Positions 34,573 to 44,471 are shown, numbered from the stretch's first letter. The stretch: 64,000 nucleotides of DNA from Bradyrhizobium erythrophlei (GCF_900142985.1 NZ_LT670849.1:4046501-4110500), one strand, 5' to 3'. The notes: generated by a model not told the origin, from the sequence alone. A program made the numbers and translations.

Positions 34573-35693
34573 GACGCTTTCCGCGAAGATTTGCCGTGAG
34601 AGGCAGGCTGCTCGCCGATCGCGGGCACCGCGCCGTAATGACGCGGCTCGTCGACGAAGATCGCGGCCGGCGCGGGATAGCTCACGACTCCTTTAGGGGT
34701 TTCCACCTCGATCCGCCGCAGGTGCGGATGCTGCGCCAGGTCGTCCATGGTGTTGACCTCGGCAAAGGCGATGTCGGCCTCCGCAAGTCGCTTCAGCAGT
34801 TCGTCGCGCGTCATCGCGCCAAAACTGTTAGCCACGATGCCGTCGGTGAGGTGGCGGTTCTTGACGCGCTCGACCATGTTGGAAAAGCGCGGATCGTTCG
34901 GCAGGTCGGGTTGATCGAGCACCTTGGCGCAGAGTGTCTTCCACTCGCGCTCGCTCTGGATCGAAATCAGGATGTCCTTGCCGTCCCTGGAGCGGAACAC
35001 GCCGTAGGGCGCGATCGAGGGATGGGCCAGCCCGATGCGCTTGGGCGGCTGGCCGGCTTCGGAATTCAAGAGCGGCACGGCGAGCCAGTCCGCCATCACG
35101 TCGAACATCGAGATGCGGATGTCGGCGCCCTTACCCGTCCGCGAGCGCGCAATCAATGCTTCGAGGATCGAGGCATGCGCGGTGGCGCCGGTTGCGATAT
35201 CGACGATCGACAGCCCCACGCGCGAGGGGCCCTCCGGTCCGCCGGTGATCGAAGCAAGCCCGCTTTCGGCCTGGATCAAAAGATCATAGGCCTTGCGGTG
35301 CGCGTAGGGCCCTTCATCACCGTAACCGGTGATGGTGCAGGTGATCAGCGCCGGATAATCCTTCTTCAGCCGGTCCAGCGAGAAGCCGAGCTTGTCCATC
35401 GAGCCGGGTTTCAGATTTTGCAACAGCACGTCGGCGCCGGCGATGAGCCGCTCCAGTTCAGCGCGGCCCTCTTTGGTCGCGAGATCGACCACGGCCGAAT
35501 CCTTGCCGCGGTTGAGCCAGACGAAATAGCTGCTTTGGCCCTTCGCAGCGGCGTCGTAGCCGCGGGCAAAGTCGCCCTCGGGACGTTCCACCTTGATGAC
35601 ATGGGCGCCGGCATCCGCCAGGCGTGACGAGCAGAAGGGCGCGGCGACGGCCTGTTCGACGGCGATGACGGTTATTCCCTCGAGCGGCAACAT
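34569..35693 (-). CDS. CaiB/BaiF family CoA-transferase
   Basis: This 374-residue protein has the family signature 'EGITVIAVEQAVAAPFCSSRLADAGAHVIKVERPEGDFARGYD'. 'AYDLLIQAESGLASITGGPEGPSRVGLSIVDIATGATAH' contains the expected catalytic aspartate (D in Y-D-L-L). Together with the MaoC-like gene after it, it recalls the CoA-transferase/hydratase pairs for mesaconate or itaconate. However, no citramalyl-CoA lyase is present and the rest of the operon differs. It likely loads CoA onto the acid that the operon degrades. Confidence 0.88.
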   Translation of the reverse strand: MLPLEGITVIAVEQAVAAPFCSSRLADAGAHVIKVERPEGDFARGYDAAAKGQSSYFVWLNRGKDSAVVDLATKEGRAELERLIAGADVLLQNLKPGSMDKLGFSLDRLKKDYPALITCTITGYGDEGPYAHRKAYDLLIQAESGLASITGGPEGPSRVGLSIVDIATGATAHASILEALIARSRTGKGADIRISMFDVMADWLAVPLLNSEAGQPPKRIGLAHPSIAPYGVFRSRDGKDILISIQSEREWKTLCAKVLDQPDLPNDPRFSNMVERVKNRHLTDGIVANSFGAMTRDELLKRLAEADIAFAEVNTMDDLAQHPHLRRIEVETPKGVVSYPAPAAIFVDEPRHYGAVPAIGEQPASHGKSSRKAS

Positions 35694-35702
35694 GTTTCGT
35701 TC

Positions 35703-36872
35703 TCAATAAGAGCGGGGCATGCCGAGAATATGCTCGGCGATATAGGACAAGACCAGATTGGTCGAGATCGGCGCCACCTGATAGAGCCGCGTCTCGCGGA
35801 ACTTGCGCTCGACGTCGTACTCCTCGGCGAAGCCAAAGCCGCCATGGGTTTGCACGCAGGCATTCGCCGCTTCCCAGGAGGCATCTGCCGCCAGCATCTT
35901 CGCCATGTTGGCTTCCGCGCCGCAGTCAAGGCCGGCTTCGTATTTGCGAACCGCTTCCTTCACCATCAGTTCGGCGGCGCGCATCGCCGCATAGGCCTTG
36001 GCGATCGGAAACTGGACGCCTTGATTCTGGCCGATCGGGCGGCCGAACACCGCGCGATCCCTGGCATAGGTCGAAGCCTTCTCGATGAACCATTTGGCGT
36101 CGCCGATGCATTCGGACGCGATCAGGATGCGCTCGGTGTTCATGCCGGAGAGGATGTAGCGAAAACCTTTACCTTCCTCGCCGATCAGGTTTTCCGCCGG
36201 CACCTTCATGTCGGTGAAGAACACTTCGGTGGTCGAGTGATTCATCATGGTGCGGATCGGGCGGATCGTGAGCCCCGCCTTCTTGGCTTCCCGCATGTCG
36301 ACGATGAACACCGAAAGTCCGTCGGTGCGCTTCTTCGCCTGCTCCTTCGGCGTGGTGCGCGCGAGCAGGATCATCAGGTCGGAATATTCGGCGCGGCTGG
36401 TCCAGATCTTCTGGCCGTTGACGATATAGCTGTCATTGCCCTCGCGCCGGGCGAAGGTCTTCAGCGAGGAGGTGTCGGTGCCGCTGGAAGGCTCCGTGAC
36501 GCCAAACGCCTGCAGGCGCAATTCGCCGCTGGCGATCTTCGGTAGCCATTGCGCCTTCTGAGCGTCGCTGCCGTGCCGTAGCACCGTGCCCATGGTGTAC
36601 ATCTGGGCGTGGCAGGCGCCGGCGTTGCAGCCGTTCCTGTGAATCTCTTCCAGGATCGCGGTCGCGGCCGACAGCTTCAGCCCCGCGCCGCCATATTCCT
36701 CGGGGATCAGCACCGAGAGATAACCGGACTCGGTCAGCGCATCGACGAAGGCTTTCGGATAGGCCATCTCGCGATCGAGCTTGCGCCAGTATTCGCCGGG
36801 AAACTGCGCACACAGCTTGCCGACGGCGTCGCGGATGTCGGCATGTTCGTCGGGTTGATCGGTCGTTGTCAT
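35703..36872 (-). CDS. Acyl-CoA dehydrogenase family protein
   Basis: The 389-residue flavoprotein has the three ACAD domains. FAD-binding parts are 'FGVTEPSSGTDTSSLKT' and 'NGQKIWTSRAEYSDLMI', and the C-terminal 'QTHGGFGFAEEYDVERKFRETRLYQVAPISTNLVLSYIAEH' is well conserved. At the end of the signature, 'APISTNL' stands where many ACADs have 'EGT', so the base may differ from the classic Glu. It should introduce an alpha-beta double bond into a CoA ester. It lies four bases overlapping after the thioesterase gene. Confidence 0.88.
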   Translation of the reverse strand: MTTTDQPDEHADIRDAVGKLCAQFPGEYWRKLDREMAYPKAFVDALTESGYLSVLIPEEYGGAGLKLSAATAILEEIHRNGCNAGACHAQMYTMGTVLRHGSDAQKAQWLPKIASGELRLQAFGVTEPSSGTDTSSLKTFARREGNDSYIVNGQKIWTSRAEYSDLMILLARTTPKEQAKKRTDGLSVFIVDMREAKKAGLTIRPIRTMMNHSTTEVFFTDMKVPAENLIGEEGKGFRYILSGMNTERILIASECIGDAKWFIEKASTYARDRAVFGRPIGQNQGVQFPIAKAYAAMRAAELMVKEAVRKYEAGLDCGAEANMAKMLAADASWEAANACVQTHGGFGFAEEYDVERKFRETRLYQVAPISTNLVLSYIAEHILGMPRSY

Positions 36873-37306
36873 CGGAACTCGGTTGGAAGATCAAGGCCGC
36901 GCATGGTGGCGGTACAGAATGCGCAGAGGGTTTCGCTAATCCCGTCTTTGCTGAAGATTTCGACCGTTGCAACCCCGATCGAGCCCGACATTTTCAGGGT
37001 CTTGGCCCGGGCCACCAGCTCCGCACCGCGCGCGGGCTCCATGAAGTTGATCTTGAGCTCGACCGTGACCCCGATCCGTCCCTTCGGCAATTGCGAGGTG
37101 ACCGCGATGCCGGCGGCCTGGTCGGCCAGCGCCGTGATCACGCCACCGTGGAAATGGCCGAAAAACTGCAAAAGATCGTCTCGGCGCGGCAGCGCCACTT
37201 CGGCATAGCCTGGCTGAACGGTGACGATGCGGAAACCGGCCGCCTTCGTGAAACCCTTGGCATTGACGGCTTCCGCGAGGCTTGGCGGGTTCAGCGCCTC
37301 GTTCAT
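36869..37306 (-). CDS. PaaI/hot-dog family thioesterase
   Basis: The 145-residue protein is a single hot-dog domain: 'LLQFFGHFHGGVITALADQAAGIAVTSQLP' includes the HGG motif on the central helix, and 'GVTVELKINFMEPARGAELVARAKTLKMSGSIGVATVEIFS' the beta strands. Such enzymes hydrolyse aryl- or acyl-CoA esters. In this operon it may recycle CoA from dead-end intermediates. ATG 37306 overlaps the P450 stop (ATGA), which fixes the start. The longer reading frame to 37570 lies within the P450 gene. Confidence 0.88.
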   Translation of the reverse strand: MNEALNPPSLAEAVNAKGFTKAAGFRIVTVQPGYAEVALPRRDDLLQFFGHFHGGVITALADQAAGIAVTSQLPKGRIGVTVELKINFMEPARGAELVARAKTLKMSGSIGVATVEIFSKDGISETLCAFCTATMRGLDLPTEFR

Positions 37307-38577
37307 GAGGGTATGCGCACAGGTAGGGACTCGATACCCCGCACAAAGCTCGAATAAACCCGCTTCGGCTCGCCGACCACCTCGATGCGCTCGAACCGCT
37401 TCAGTATTTCCTGCCAGACGATCTTCAGTTGCAGTTCGGCCAACCGCATGCCGACGCAGCGGTGGATGCCGAAGCCGAACGACAGGTGGATCCGTGGCCG
37501 CGCGCGGTCGATGATGAACTCGTTGGGCCGTTCGATGACTTCCTCGTCGCGATTGCCGGAGACGTACCACATCACCACGCGGTCGCCCTTCTTGATCTTC
37601 TTGCCGCCGAGTTCAGTGTCAACGAGGGCGGTGCGCCGCATATGCGCAAGCGGCGTCTGCCAGCGGATCACTTCCGGCACCATGGTGTCGATCAATGCCG
37701 GATTTTCGCGAAGCTTGCGGTATTCGTCCGGGTTTTCGTTCAGCGCCAGCACCGAACCGCTCATGGTGTTGCGCGTGGTGTCGTTGCCGCCGACGATCAG
37801 GAGAATGATGTTCCCCATCAGGTTGTCGGGGTCCATGTAACGCGTGGCTTCGTTGTGGGCCATCATCGAGATCAGGTCGTTTCTTGGCTCGACGTTGACG
37901 CGTTCGTTCCATAGCTTTGAGAAATAGGCCGCACACTCGTCCATCTCGGCGCGGCGCTGCTCTTCGGAATCGACGATGCCGCCTTTCGGCAACGCGGTCG
38001 AGACGTCCGACCAGCGCGTCAGCTTGCGGCGTTCCTCGAACGGAAAGTCGAACAGCGTCGCCAGCATCTGCGTGGTCAGTTCGATCGAAACCAGATCGAC
38101 GAAATTGAAGGTCTCGTTGCGCGGCAGCGAATCCAGCACGCGCCCGGTGCGCTCGCGGATCAGGATCGCGAGCTGATCCAGATGCGTCGGTGTGAACATC
38201 GGCGACACCGTCTTGCGCTGCGCCGAATGCCGCGGCTGGTCCATGGCGATGAAGCTCGGCCAGTCATAGCCGGGCGGAACGTCACGGATCGAAATGCCGC
38301 CCAGCGACACGTCCGAGGAGAAGATGCCGTGGTTGGTATCGACATGCATGATGTCGTTATATTTGGTGACCGACCAATAGGGCTCGATCGGCGACTTGGT
38401 GCAGTAATGCACCGGCTCTTCCTTGCGTAGCCGTTCGAAGTAGGGCCACAGCGTATCGCTGCGGAACAGTTGCGGCGCGCCGGGGTGAAAATCCGCCAGC
38501 GGCATGGCATAGGCGGCCTCGCGCGCGGCGCGCAACATTTCCTGCTTGTCGATTCCCGGCGATGTCTGGATGTTCAT
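37303..38577 (-). CDS. Cytochrome P450
   Basis: This 424-residue protein is a soluble bacterial P450. The I-helix oxygen-binding motif is 'VGGNDTTRNT', the K-helix ExxR is 'PEVIRW', and the heme cysteine is in 'FGFGIHRCVGMRLAE'. It should hydroxylate a hydrophobic substrate, perhaps a terpenoid, alkyl-aromatic or sterol-like acid. It is the first gene of the operon, so oxidation probably starts the pathway. No ferredoxin or reductase gene is next to it. ATG 38577 with GAGGGA upstream is chosen; the frame stays open to 39084, but that overlaps the divergent gene. Confidence 0.93.
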   Translation of the reverse strand: MNIQTSPGIDKQEMLRAAREAAYAMPLADFHPGAPQLFRSDTLWPYFERLRKEEPVHYCTKSPIEPYWSVTKYNDIMHVDTNHGIFSSDVSLGGISIRDVPPGYDWPSFIAMDQPRHSAQRKTVSPMFTPTHLDQLAILIRERTGRVLDSLPRNETFNFVDLVSIELTTQMLATLFDFPFEERRKLTRWSDVSTALPKGGIVDSEEQRRAEMDECAAYFSKLWNERVNVEPRNDLISMMAHNEATRYMDPDNLMGNIILLIVGGNDTTRNTMSGSVLALNENPDEYRKLRENPALIDTMVPEVIRWQTPLAHMRRTALVDTELGGKKIKKGDRVVMWYVSGNRDEEVIERPNEFIIDRARPRIHLSFGFGIHRCVGMRLAELQLKIVWQEILKRFERIEVVGEPKRVYSSFVRGIESLPVRIPS

Positions 38578-38790
38578 GGTCGCTCTTCCCTCGAACTGCC
38601 CCTGCCGTTGAATCGGAAGATGGTATGGTTTGACCGAATTACATCCCCTTGCACGGTTGAGGGCAAGAGAGAGTTTCGGTGAAGCCGTTGTAATCGCCGT
38701 GGCATGCCACGCGCGGCCCGTGACAAGGCGAAGCCGAGGGATTAAGGCATAGTTTAAAACAACGTCTGATTTCCCCGAAAGGCGCCCGCC

Positions 38791-39963
38791 ATGATTCCGA
38801 ATGCATACCGGACGTTTAATTTCGACCTCGGCGAGACCGCCGATGCGTTGCGCGAGACCGTGCACGATTTCTCGTCCAACGAAATTGCCCCGCGCGCCGC
38901 CGAGATCGACAAGACGAATCAGTTTCCGATGGATCTCTGGCCCAAACTCGGCGCTCTCGGCCTGCACGGCATTACGGTCGAGGAGGAATATGGCGGTTCC
39001 GGCCTCGGCTATCTCGAACATTGCGTGGCGATGGAGGAGATTTCGCGCGCATCCGCTGCGGTCGGCCTGTCCTACGGCGCGCATTCAAATCTCTGCGTCA
39101 ATCAGCTCCGCCGCAACGGCACCGACGCGCAGAAGAAGAAATACCTGCCCGGGCTGATTTCCGGGGAGGATGTCGGGGCGCTGGCGATGTCGGAGCCCGG
39201 TTCCGGCTCGGATGTGGTGTCGATGGCGACCCGCGCCGAGAAGAAGGGCGATCGCTACGTGCTCAACGGTTCCAAGATGTGGATCACCAACGGCCCGGTC
39301 GCCGAGACGCTTGTGGTCTACGCGAAGACCGATCCGTCCGCCGGCCCGCGCGGCATCACGGCGTTCATCATCGAAAAGGGCATGAAGGGATTTTCCACCG
39401 CGCAGAAATTGGACAAGCTCGGCATGCGCGGTTCCGACACCGCCGAACTGGTGTTCGACAATTGCGAGGTGCCGGAAGAAAACGTGCTCGGCGAAGTCGG
39501 CCGCGGCGTCAACATCCTGATGTCGGGCCTTGATTACGAGCGTGCGGTGCTGGCGGCGGGTCCGCTTGGCATCATGCAGGCCTGCATGGACGTGGTGCTG
39601 CCCTACATTCACGAGCGCAAGCAGTTCGGTGAGCCGATCGGGAGCTTTCAATTGGTGCAGGGCAAGGTCGCCGACATGTACACGACGATGAACGCCTCGC
39701 GCGCCTACGTTTATGCGGTGGCGAAAGCCTGCGACCGCGGCGAGACCACGCGCGAGGACGCCGCTGGCGCCATTCTTTATGCCGCCGAAAAAGCGACACA
39801 ATGCGCGCTCGACGCGATCCAGTTGCTCGGTGGCAACGGTTATATCAACGATTATCCGACGGGACGCTTGCTGCGCGACGCCAAGCTTTATGAAATCGGC
39901 GCCGGCACATCCGAAATCCGCCGCATGCTGATTGGCCGGGAATTGTTTGAGAAATCCGCATAA
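38791..39963 (+). CDS. ivd: Isovaleryl-CoA dehydrogenase
   Basis: The 390-residue protein belongs to the isovaleryl-CoA dehydrogenase clade of ACADs, acting in leucine breakdown to 3-methylcrotonyl-CoA. '[39 protein letters not shown]' binds FAD. '[19 protein letters not shown]' has the catalytic Glu in the G-helix position (E of Y-E-R) specific to IVD. '[43 protein letters not shown]' closes the enzyme. It is divergent from the P450 operon with a 213-base shared control region. The usual partners (MCC subunits) are not in the window. Confidence 0.9.
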   Translation: MIPNAYRTFNFDLGETADALRETVHDFSSNEIAPRAAEIDKTNQFPMDLWPKLGALGLHGITVEEEYGGSGLGYLEHCVAMEEISRASAAVGLSYGAHSNLCVNQLRRNGTDAQKKKYLPGLISGEDVGALAMSEPGSGSDVVSMATRAEKKGDRYVLNGSKMWITNGPVAETLVVYAKTDPSAGPRGITAFIIEKGMKGFSTAQKLDKLGMRGSDTAELVFDNCEVPEENVLGEVGRGVNILMSGLDYERAVLAAGPLGIMQACMDVVLPYIHERKQFGEPIGSFQLVQGKVADMYTTMNASRAYVYAVAKACDRGETTREDAAGAILYAAEKATQCALDAIQLLGGNGYINDYPTGRLLRDAKLYEIGAGTSEIRRMLIGRELFEKSA

Positions 39964-40049
39964 TTCGTAACAAATCGATGACATCGCGCTCGCGTTGACA
40001 TCAGCTCAATCCGAGGTTTCACTGCGGCGCCTTACTCGGGGGTGTTTCA

Positions 40050-41276
40050 GTGAACGAAATGGGTTCCGTGCCGCACGTTCCAGCGCGGCCGCCGTTGCCG
40101 GCCTCTGCGGTGAAGGTGGAATTTTCCGGTAAACGTGGCGACTTCTTCCGTCTGGTGCGCAATGGCACCGGGCTTGAGCTGATCACCTTCGGTTTTTATC
40201 GCTTCTGGCTCGCCACCGACATTCGCCATCATCTGTGGTCGCATATTTCGATCGAGGGAGACGCGCCGGAATATACCGGACGCGGAAGAGAGCTCTTGAT
40301 CGGCTTCCTGTTCGCGATGGCGATCCTGTTGCCGATCTATCTCGCCTACTTCCTCATCGGTATCGAGGCGGAGCGTTACAAGGCCTTTGCCAGCTTTCCG
40401 CTGGTCCTGTTCTTCTATCTGTTCGGACAATTCGCGATCTATCGCGCGCGGCGCTATCGCCTGACGCGCACGGTGTGGCGCGGCGTACGCTTCTGGATGG
40501 ATGGTTCGGGCTGGGCCTATGCGGTACGGGCCGCAGGATGGGCCCTGCTGGTCGCAGTTACATTCGGTGCGGTGCTGCCGTGGCGCGAAGCCGCGCTCGA
40601 GCGCTACAAGATGCGGCATTGCCATTACGGGGATCTGCAAGGCAGCTTTGAAGGTCGCGGGTCCGAGCTGTTCAAACGCGGCTGGAAATTATGGCTGGCG
40701 GCCCTTTCACCGCTCATCGCCGGGCTCGCGATTGCCATTGTGAACGCCGGTCACAAGATGACTTCCGCGGAAAGCCGCGTGTTGGGTCTCGTCATGCTGA
40801 TCTGGATGATCGCCCTGCCATTCATCTATGGCGCCTTCAAAGCGATCGAATGGCGCTGGTGGATTTCCGGAATCCGTTTTGGCGAGGTCTCGTTTGAATC
40901 CGATCTCGCGTCAGGCGCGCTCTACGGCCTCTACTGGAAAATGATCGGCTGGTACGTGCTGATCTCGCTGGCGTTCGGCGCCTATCTGGTCGCTTGCGTC
41001 GGCCTGTTCGTCGGCTTTGGCGATGCCGCCCATATCGCCGCTCGCATGCAGGGAAAAATCTCGGTGACGGTGGCGATGATCTTCGGCTATCTCGCGATCA
41101 TCCTCGCCATGAATATCGCGCTGCGGGTCTATCTGTTGCGCGACATCTGGGCGAGGGCGGCCGGCTCGACCACGGTCTTCCGCCTAGAGGCCGCCGATAA
41201 CGTCGCGGCCAAGGGCGAACTCGCCGATGCCCTGGGCGAAGGCTTTGCCAATGGCCTGGATGTGGTTGGATTCTAG
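40050..41276 (+). CDS. DUF898 (YjgN family) membrane protein
   Basis: The 408-residue protein has about 8-10 transmembrane helices. The start, 'VKVEFSGKRGDFFRLVRNGTGLELITFGFYRFWLATDIRHHLWSHISIEGD', and the repeat-like second half ('RHCHYGDLQGSFEGRGSELFKRGWKLW', 'WWISGIRFGEVSFESDLASGALYGLYWKMI') are typical DUF898. Function is unknown. It is 2 bases upstream of the M48 peptidase gene, an arrangement common for YjgN, which suggests a joint envelope role. The start is GTG 40050, preceded by CGGGGG. Confidence 0.88.
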   Translation: MNEMGSVPHVPARPPLPASAVKVEFSGKRGDFFRLVRNGTGLELITFGFYRFWLATDIRHHLWSHISIEGDAPEYTGRGRELLIGFLFAMAILLPIYLAYFLIGIEAERYKAFASFPLVLFFYLFGQFAIYRARRYRLTRTVWRGVRFWMDGSGWAYAVRAAGWALLVAVTFGAVLPWREAALERYKMRHCHYGDLQGSFEGRGSELFKRGWKLWLAALSPLIAGLAIAIVNAGHKMTSAESRVLGLVMLIWMIALPFIYGAFKAIEWRWWISGIRFGEVSFESDLASGALYGLYWKMIGWYVLISLAFGAYLVACVGLFVGFGDAAHIAARMQGKISVTVAMIFGYLAIILAMNIALRVYLLRDIWARAAGSTTVFRLEAADNVAAKGELADALGEGFANGLDVVGF

Positions 41277-41278
41277 GT

Positions 41279-42406
41279 ATGACGTCTGCCACGGACCGCG
41301 AATCCCAACCCGGCCCAACCGGTATTGCACCGCCGCCGCAGGGCAGCGCTTCCATTTTCTACGATGGCACGTCGAGCCGCCGTCATACCGTGCAACTCAG
41401 CCTTAAAGACCGGCTCGAAGTCGCCGAAAACGGCGCAGTCCTCGCCGGCTGGCCATTTGCCGATATTCGCCGTGTCGACGGTGTCGCCGGTGTCTTGCGC
41501 CTCAGTTGCTCCAGCGCACCGCCGCTGGCGCGGTTGGAGGTGCGCGACATGGCGCTTACTGAGGCGCTGATCCTCCGCTGTCCGCATCTCGACGACAATG
41601 CGGCCGGGCGTGGCGTCACCGCCATCATCGGCTGGTCGATCGCAGCCACCGTATCGATCGTCGCCGTGATCTGGTTCGGGCTTCCGTTGGCTGCGGATCG
41701 TCTGGCGCCGCTGGTGCCGCCTGCGCTGGAACGCCGCATCGGCGATGCGGCCGAAGGGCAAATCTCGGCCTTGTTTGGCGGCAAGCCATGCAAGGCTGCC
41801 GCCGGCGCTGCTGCCTTCAATAAGCTGATCAGGGAAATCTCGACCGCGGCCGGCTTCAACACGCCGGTTCGCTCCGCCGTGCTGGATACGCCGGTGCCGA
41901 ATGCCTTCGCGTTGCCGGGCGGCAAGGTCTTTCTGTTTGATGGATTGCTCGCGCGATCGAACGACCCGGACGAAATCGCGGGCGTGTTGGCGCATGAACT
42001 CGGCCATGTCATGCATCGCGACAATACGCGCAACATGATCTATAGCGGCGGCACGTCGTTCCTGATCGGGCTGTTGTTCGGCGACGTTACCGGTTCGGGC
42101 GCGCTCGTGTTCGGCTCACGCTCGCTCTTTACCGCGTCCTATTCGCGCGAGGCCGAGCAGAACGCCGATGATTTTGCGATTTCCGTCATGCACCGGCTCG
42201 GCCGTCCGACCAAGCCGATGGGCGACTTGATCTTCCGCGTCACCGGCAATCAGGCGGACAAGACGTTGTCCATCCTGGCCAACCACCCGCTCACGGAAGA
42301 CCGGCTCAAACACCTTTCGGACGAAAACCGTCCCGCCAGCGGCCCGCCGCTGCTCACCACGTCGGAATGGGCAGCGCTGAAGGCGGTGTGCAAGAGTGGG
42401 AGTTGA
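41279..42406 (+). CDS. M48 family zinc metallopeptidase, membrane-bound
   Basis: The 375-residue protein has an N-terminal domain, one transmembrane helix near residues 115-140 ('GVTAIIGWSIAATVSIVAVIWFGLPLA') and a peptidase domain. 'VLAHELGHVMHRDNTRNM' is the HExxH zinc site, and 'ASYSREAEQNADDFAISVM' gives the third ligand Glu. It likely degrades or trims envelope proteins, similar to BepA/LoiP-like M48 enzymes. The gene starts two bases after the YjgN stop codon, so the two should be translated together. Confidence 0.9.
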   Translation: MTSATDRESQPGPTGIAPPPQGSASIFYDGTSSRRHTVQLSLKDRLEVAENGAVLAGWPFADIRRVDGVAGVLRLSCSSAPPLARLEVRDMALTEALILRCPHLDDNAAGRGVTAIIGWSIAATVSIVAVIWFGLPLAADRLAPLVPPALERRIGDAAEGQISALFGGKPCKAAAGAAAFNKLIREISTAAGFNTPVRSAVLDTPVPNAFALPGGKVFLFDGLLARSNDPDEIAGVLAHELGHVMHRDNTRNMIYSGGTSFLIGLLFGDVTGSGALVFGSRSLFTASYSREAEQNADDFAISVMHRLGRPTKPMGDLIFRVTGNQADKTLSILANHPLTEDRLKHLSDENRPASGPPLLTTSEWAALKAVCKSGS

Positions 42407-42508
42407 GGGGCGCATGTTGATCGTCATGTTTTCTGCAAGAAGATCAAACAGTGGGCCGAGACCCATTTTCTCGAACGGATGGTTCTCCGATTGTCGTCGT
42501 GCTAAGCG

Positions 42509-43102
42509 ATGGATCTAAACACGCGGTCTTCGAGAACAGCCGCGCCGCATCATATGGATCAACTTACCGAGCTCTCGATGATTTGGAATCGCTGGCGACC
42601 ACGCCTGATCTATCTGGTGATGTCGGCATTCGTCACCTGGCACGCCCTTGCTCTTGTGATCGCACCAGTTCCGACCTCAAGCGAACTGGTGGACGCGCCG
42701 CGGGCTATCCTTCAGCCTTATCTGACCTTGTTGAGAATGGACAATCCGTGGAGCTTCTTCGCGCCGACCATTGGCGGGGCTGACGTTCGCTATATCGTCG
42801 AGGATGCCGCCGGCGGCCGCGCCGAATTTGGAACGGCCGAAAAGACAAGCTGGTTTCATCCGGAGCATCTCTGGCTGAAGGACTGGAATTACTCGATCAT
42901 CGACAATCCCGAACTCTACGCCGATCGCGCCGGTGAAATCCTGTGCCGCAAGCACGCCTCGATGCGTCCGGTTTCGATCACCTTTGTGCAACGCGTGCAC
43001 ATCGGTTTCAAACCCGAGGACTGGTTGAGCGGGAAGCGCCCCCTGGATCCCGAGTTCACCAGGGAGAGGACCGTGCAGACCGTTCAATGTCCCACGCCAT
43101 GA
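42509..43102 (+). CDS. Hypothetical membrane-anchored partner of the HTTM protein
   Basis: Up to 197 residues with one hydrophobic helix ('RLIYLVMSAFVTWHALALVIAPV') near the N-terminus and a soluble C-terminal domain ('LRMDNPWSFFAPTIGGADVRYIVEDAAG', 'EHLWLKDWNYSIIDNPELYADRAGEILCRKHA'). The beginning is uncertain: ATG 42509, 42554 and 42578 are in frame. I do not recognise the family by name. The stop overlaps the next gene (ATGA at 43099, or a start at 43087), so both products are probably made together. This pairing resembles genes accompanying HTTM proteins. Confidence 0.75.
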   Translation: MDLNTRSSRTAAPHHMDQLTELSMIWNRWRPRLIYLVMSAFVTWHALALVIAPVPTSSELVDAPRAILQPYLTLLRMDNPWSFFAPTIGGADVRYIVEDAAGGRAEFGTAEKTSWFHPEHLWLKDWNYSIIDNPELYADRAGEILCRKHASMRPVSITFVQRVHIGFKPEDWLSGKRPLDPEFTRERTVQTVQCPTP

Positions 43103-44427
43103 CACTCACTCGCTTGCTCCGCGACACGTTTGCAGCCCTCGGCCAAGCCTGGTCCCAGCTCTGGTTTGAGGACAGCCCCACCACGCCGCTGGAGATCACC
43201 CGCATCGGCGTCGGCGCGGCAATGCTGCTGCACTACACGCTCGCAATCCCCCATCTTTTCGAGATGTGGGGTAACGACGGCTGGTCGCCGCGCGAGGTTG
43301 CTCTCAGTATCCGCGAACCCTGGATGCAGTCGATCTTCTTCTATTTCGACGCCCCATGGCAGTTGGCCGCCTTCCACGGTCTCTTTCTGCTGTGTTGCGC
43401 CGCGCTGATGGTCGGCTGGCGGACGTCCTGGGTGAAATGGGTCCTGCTGGTGGGCCACATCTCCTACGTCTATCGCAACCTGACGCTGGTTTACGGTGTC
43501 GACTGGATTGTCTCCAGCCTGCTCTTCATCATGTGTATTGCGCCGGTGGGGCGTGCGATGAGCCTGGATCGCGTGCGCGCGGTGCGCAAGGCAAAACTCG
43601 GGAATCTTGAAGCCGTGTTGCCGCCCTATCACAGTCCCTGGGCCGGCGCCTGCATCCGGCTGATGCAGATCCAGATGGCGGTGATCTTCTTCTACAGCGC
43701 GGTCAGCAAGCTGCATGCGGACATCTGGCTGAACGGCGACGCCGTGTGGATCATGTTCACGTCCGACGACTACTATCACAGCACCATGGTGAGTCTGCTG
43801 GCTTCGCACTACTGGATCGGAAACCTCGCGACATACGGCACGGTTCTCGTCGAGATCGCATTCCCGTTCCTGATCTGGCAGCCGAGCACGCGCCCATACC
43901 TGCTGGCTGCCGCGATCATTCTTCATCTGCTGTTCGCGTTCCTGATGGGACTGTTCTATTTCTCCATCGTGATGATCATGGGCCATGTGAGCTTCGTGCG
44001 GCCGGAATGGCTGGCGCAGCTCGGCGCGGCGTGGAAGCGCACCATCGGCGAGATGGAGATGATCTACGACGGCCGATGCGGGTTCTGCGTGCGATCGATG
44101 GCCTGGTTTCTGGCCTTCGACGGCCTTTCGCAAATCAAGGTGCGTAACTTTCGCGACGATCCCTCTCCAGCGGTCAGCGACGCGCAAATGGAGAAGGCGC
44201 TCTACCTCGTCCTGCCGGACGGCCGCGCGTTGCCGGGTTTCGAAGCCTATCGATACGTCGTGCCTCGCGTACCGGGTCTATGGTGGCAGATACCGCTATT
44301 TTACGTGCCGGTCGTCAGCCGCCTCATCGGCCATCCCGTATACAACTGGATTGCCTCGCATCGAAGCCTGCTGTCCGCGATGTTGAACCGCCCCGTCACC
44401 GGGATCATCAAGCAACAGGAACGGTAA
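43087..44427 (+). CDS. HTTM (vitamin K carboxylase-like) membrane protein fused to a DCC domain
   Basis: The 446-residue protein has an HTTM-type membrane domain with several helices at about residues 30-310 ('LEITRIGVGAAMLLHYTLAIPHL', 'LLVGHISYVYRNLTLVYGVDWI', 'MQIQMAVIFFYSAVSKL'). A C-terminal DUF393/DCC thioredoxin-like domain starts near residue 325 with 'MIYDGRCGFCVRSMAWFL', which carries the D-G-x-C-x-x-C motif. Such proteins are distant relatives of gamma-glutamyl carboxylase and of a redox partner family, but bacterial function is unknown. The start is 43087 or 43099. Confidence 0.85.
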   Translation: MSHAMTLTRLLRDTFAALGQAWSQLWFEDSPTTPLEITRIGVGAAMLLHYTLAIPHLFEMWGNDGWSPREVALSIREPWMQSIFFYFDAPWQLAAFHGLFLLCCAALMVGWRTSWVKWVLLVGHISYVYRNLTLVYGVDWIVSSLLFIMCIAPVGRAMSLDRVRAVRKAKLGNLEAVLPPYHSPWAGACIRLMQIQMAVIFFYSAVSKLHADIWLNGDAVWIMFTSDDYYHSTMVSLLASHYWIGNLATYGTVLVEIAFPFLIWQPSTRPYLLAAAIILHLLFAFLMGLFYFSIVMIMGHVSFVRPEWLAQLGAAWKRTIGEMEMIYDGRCGFCVRSMAWFLAFDGLSQIKVRNFRDDPSPAVSDAQMEKALYLVLPDGRALPGFEAYRYVVPRVPGLWWQIPLFYVPVVSRLIGHPVYNWIASHRSLLSAMLNRPVTGIIKQQER

Positions 44428-44471
44428 CGGCGGAAACAGCCGGCATCAGTCGTCGGTATCAGCGGCTGGTA

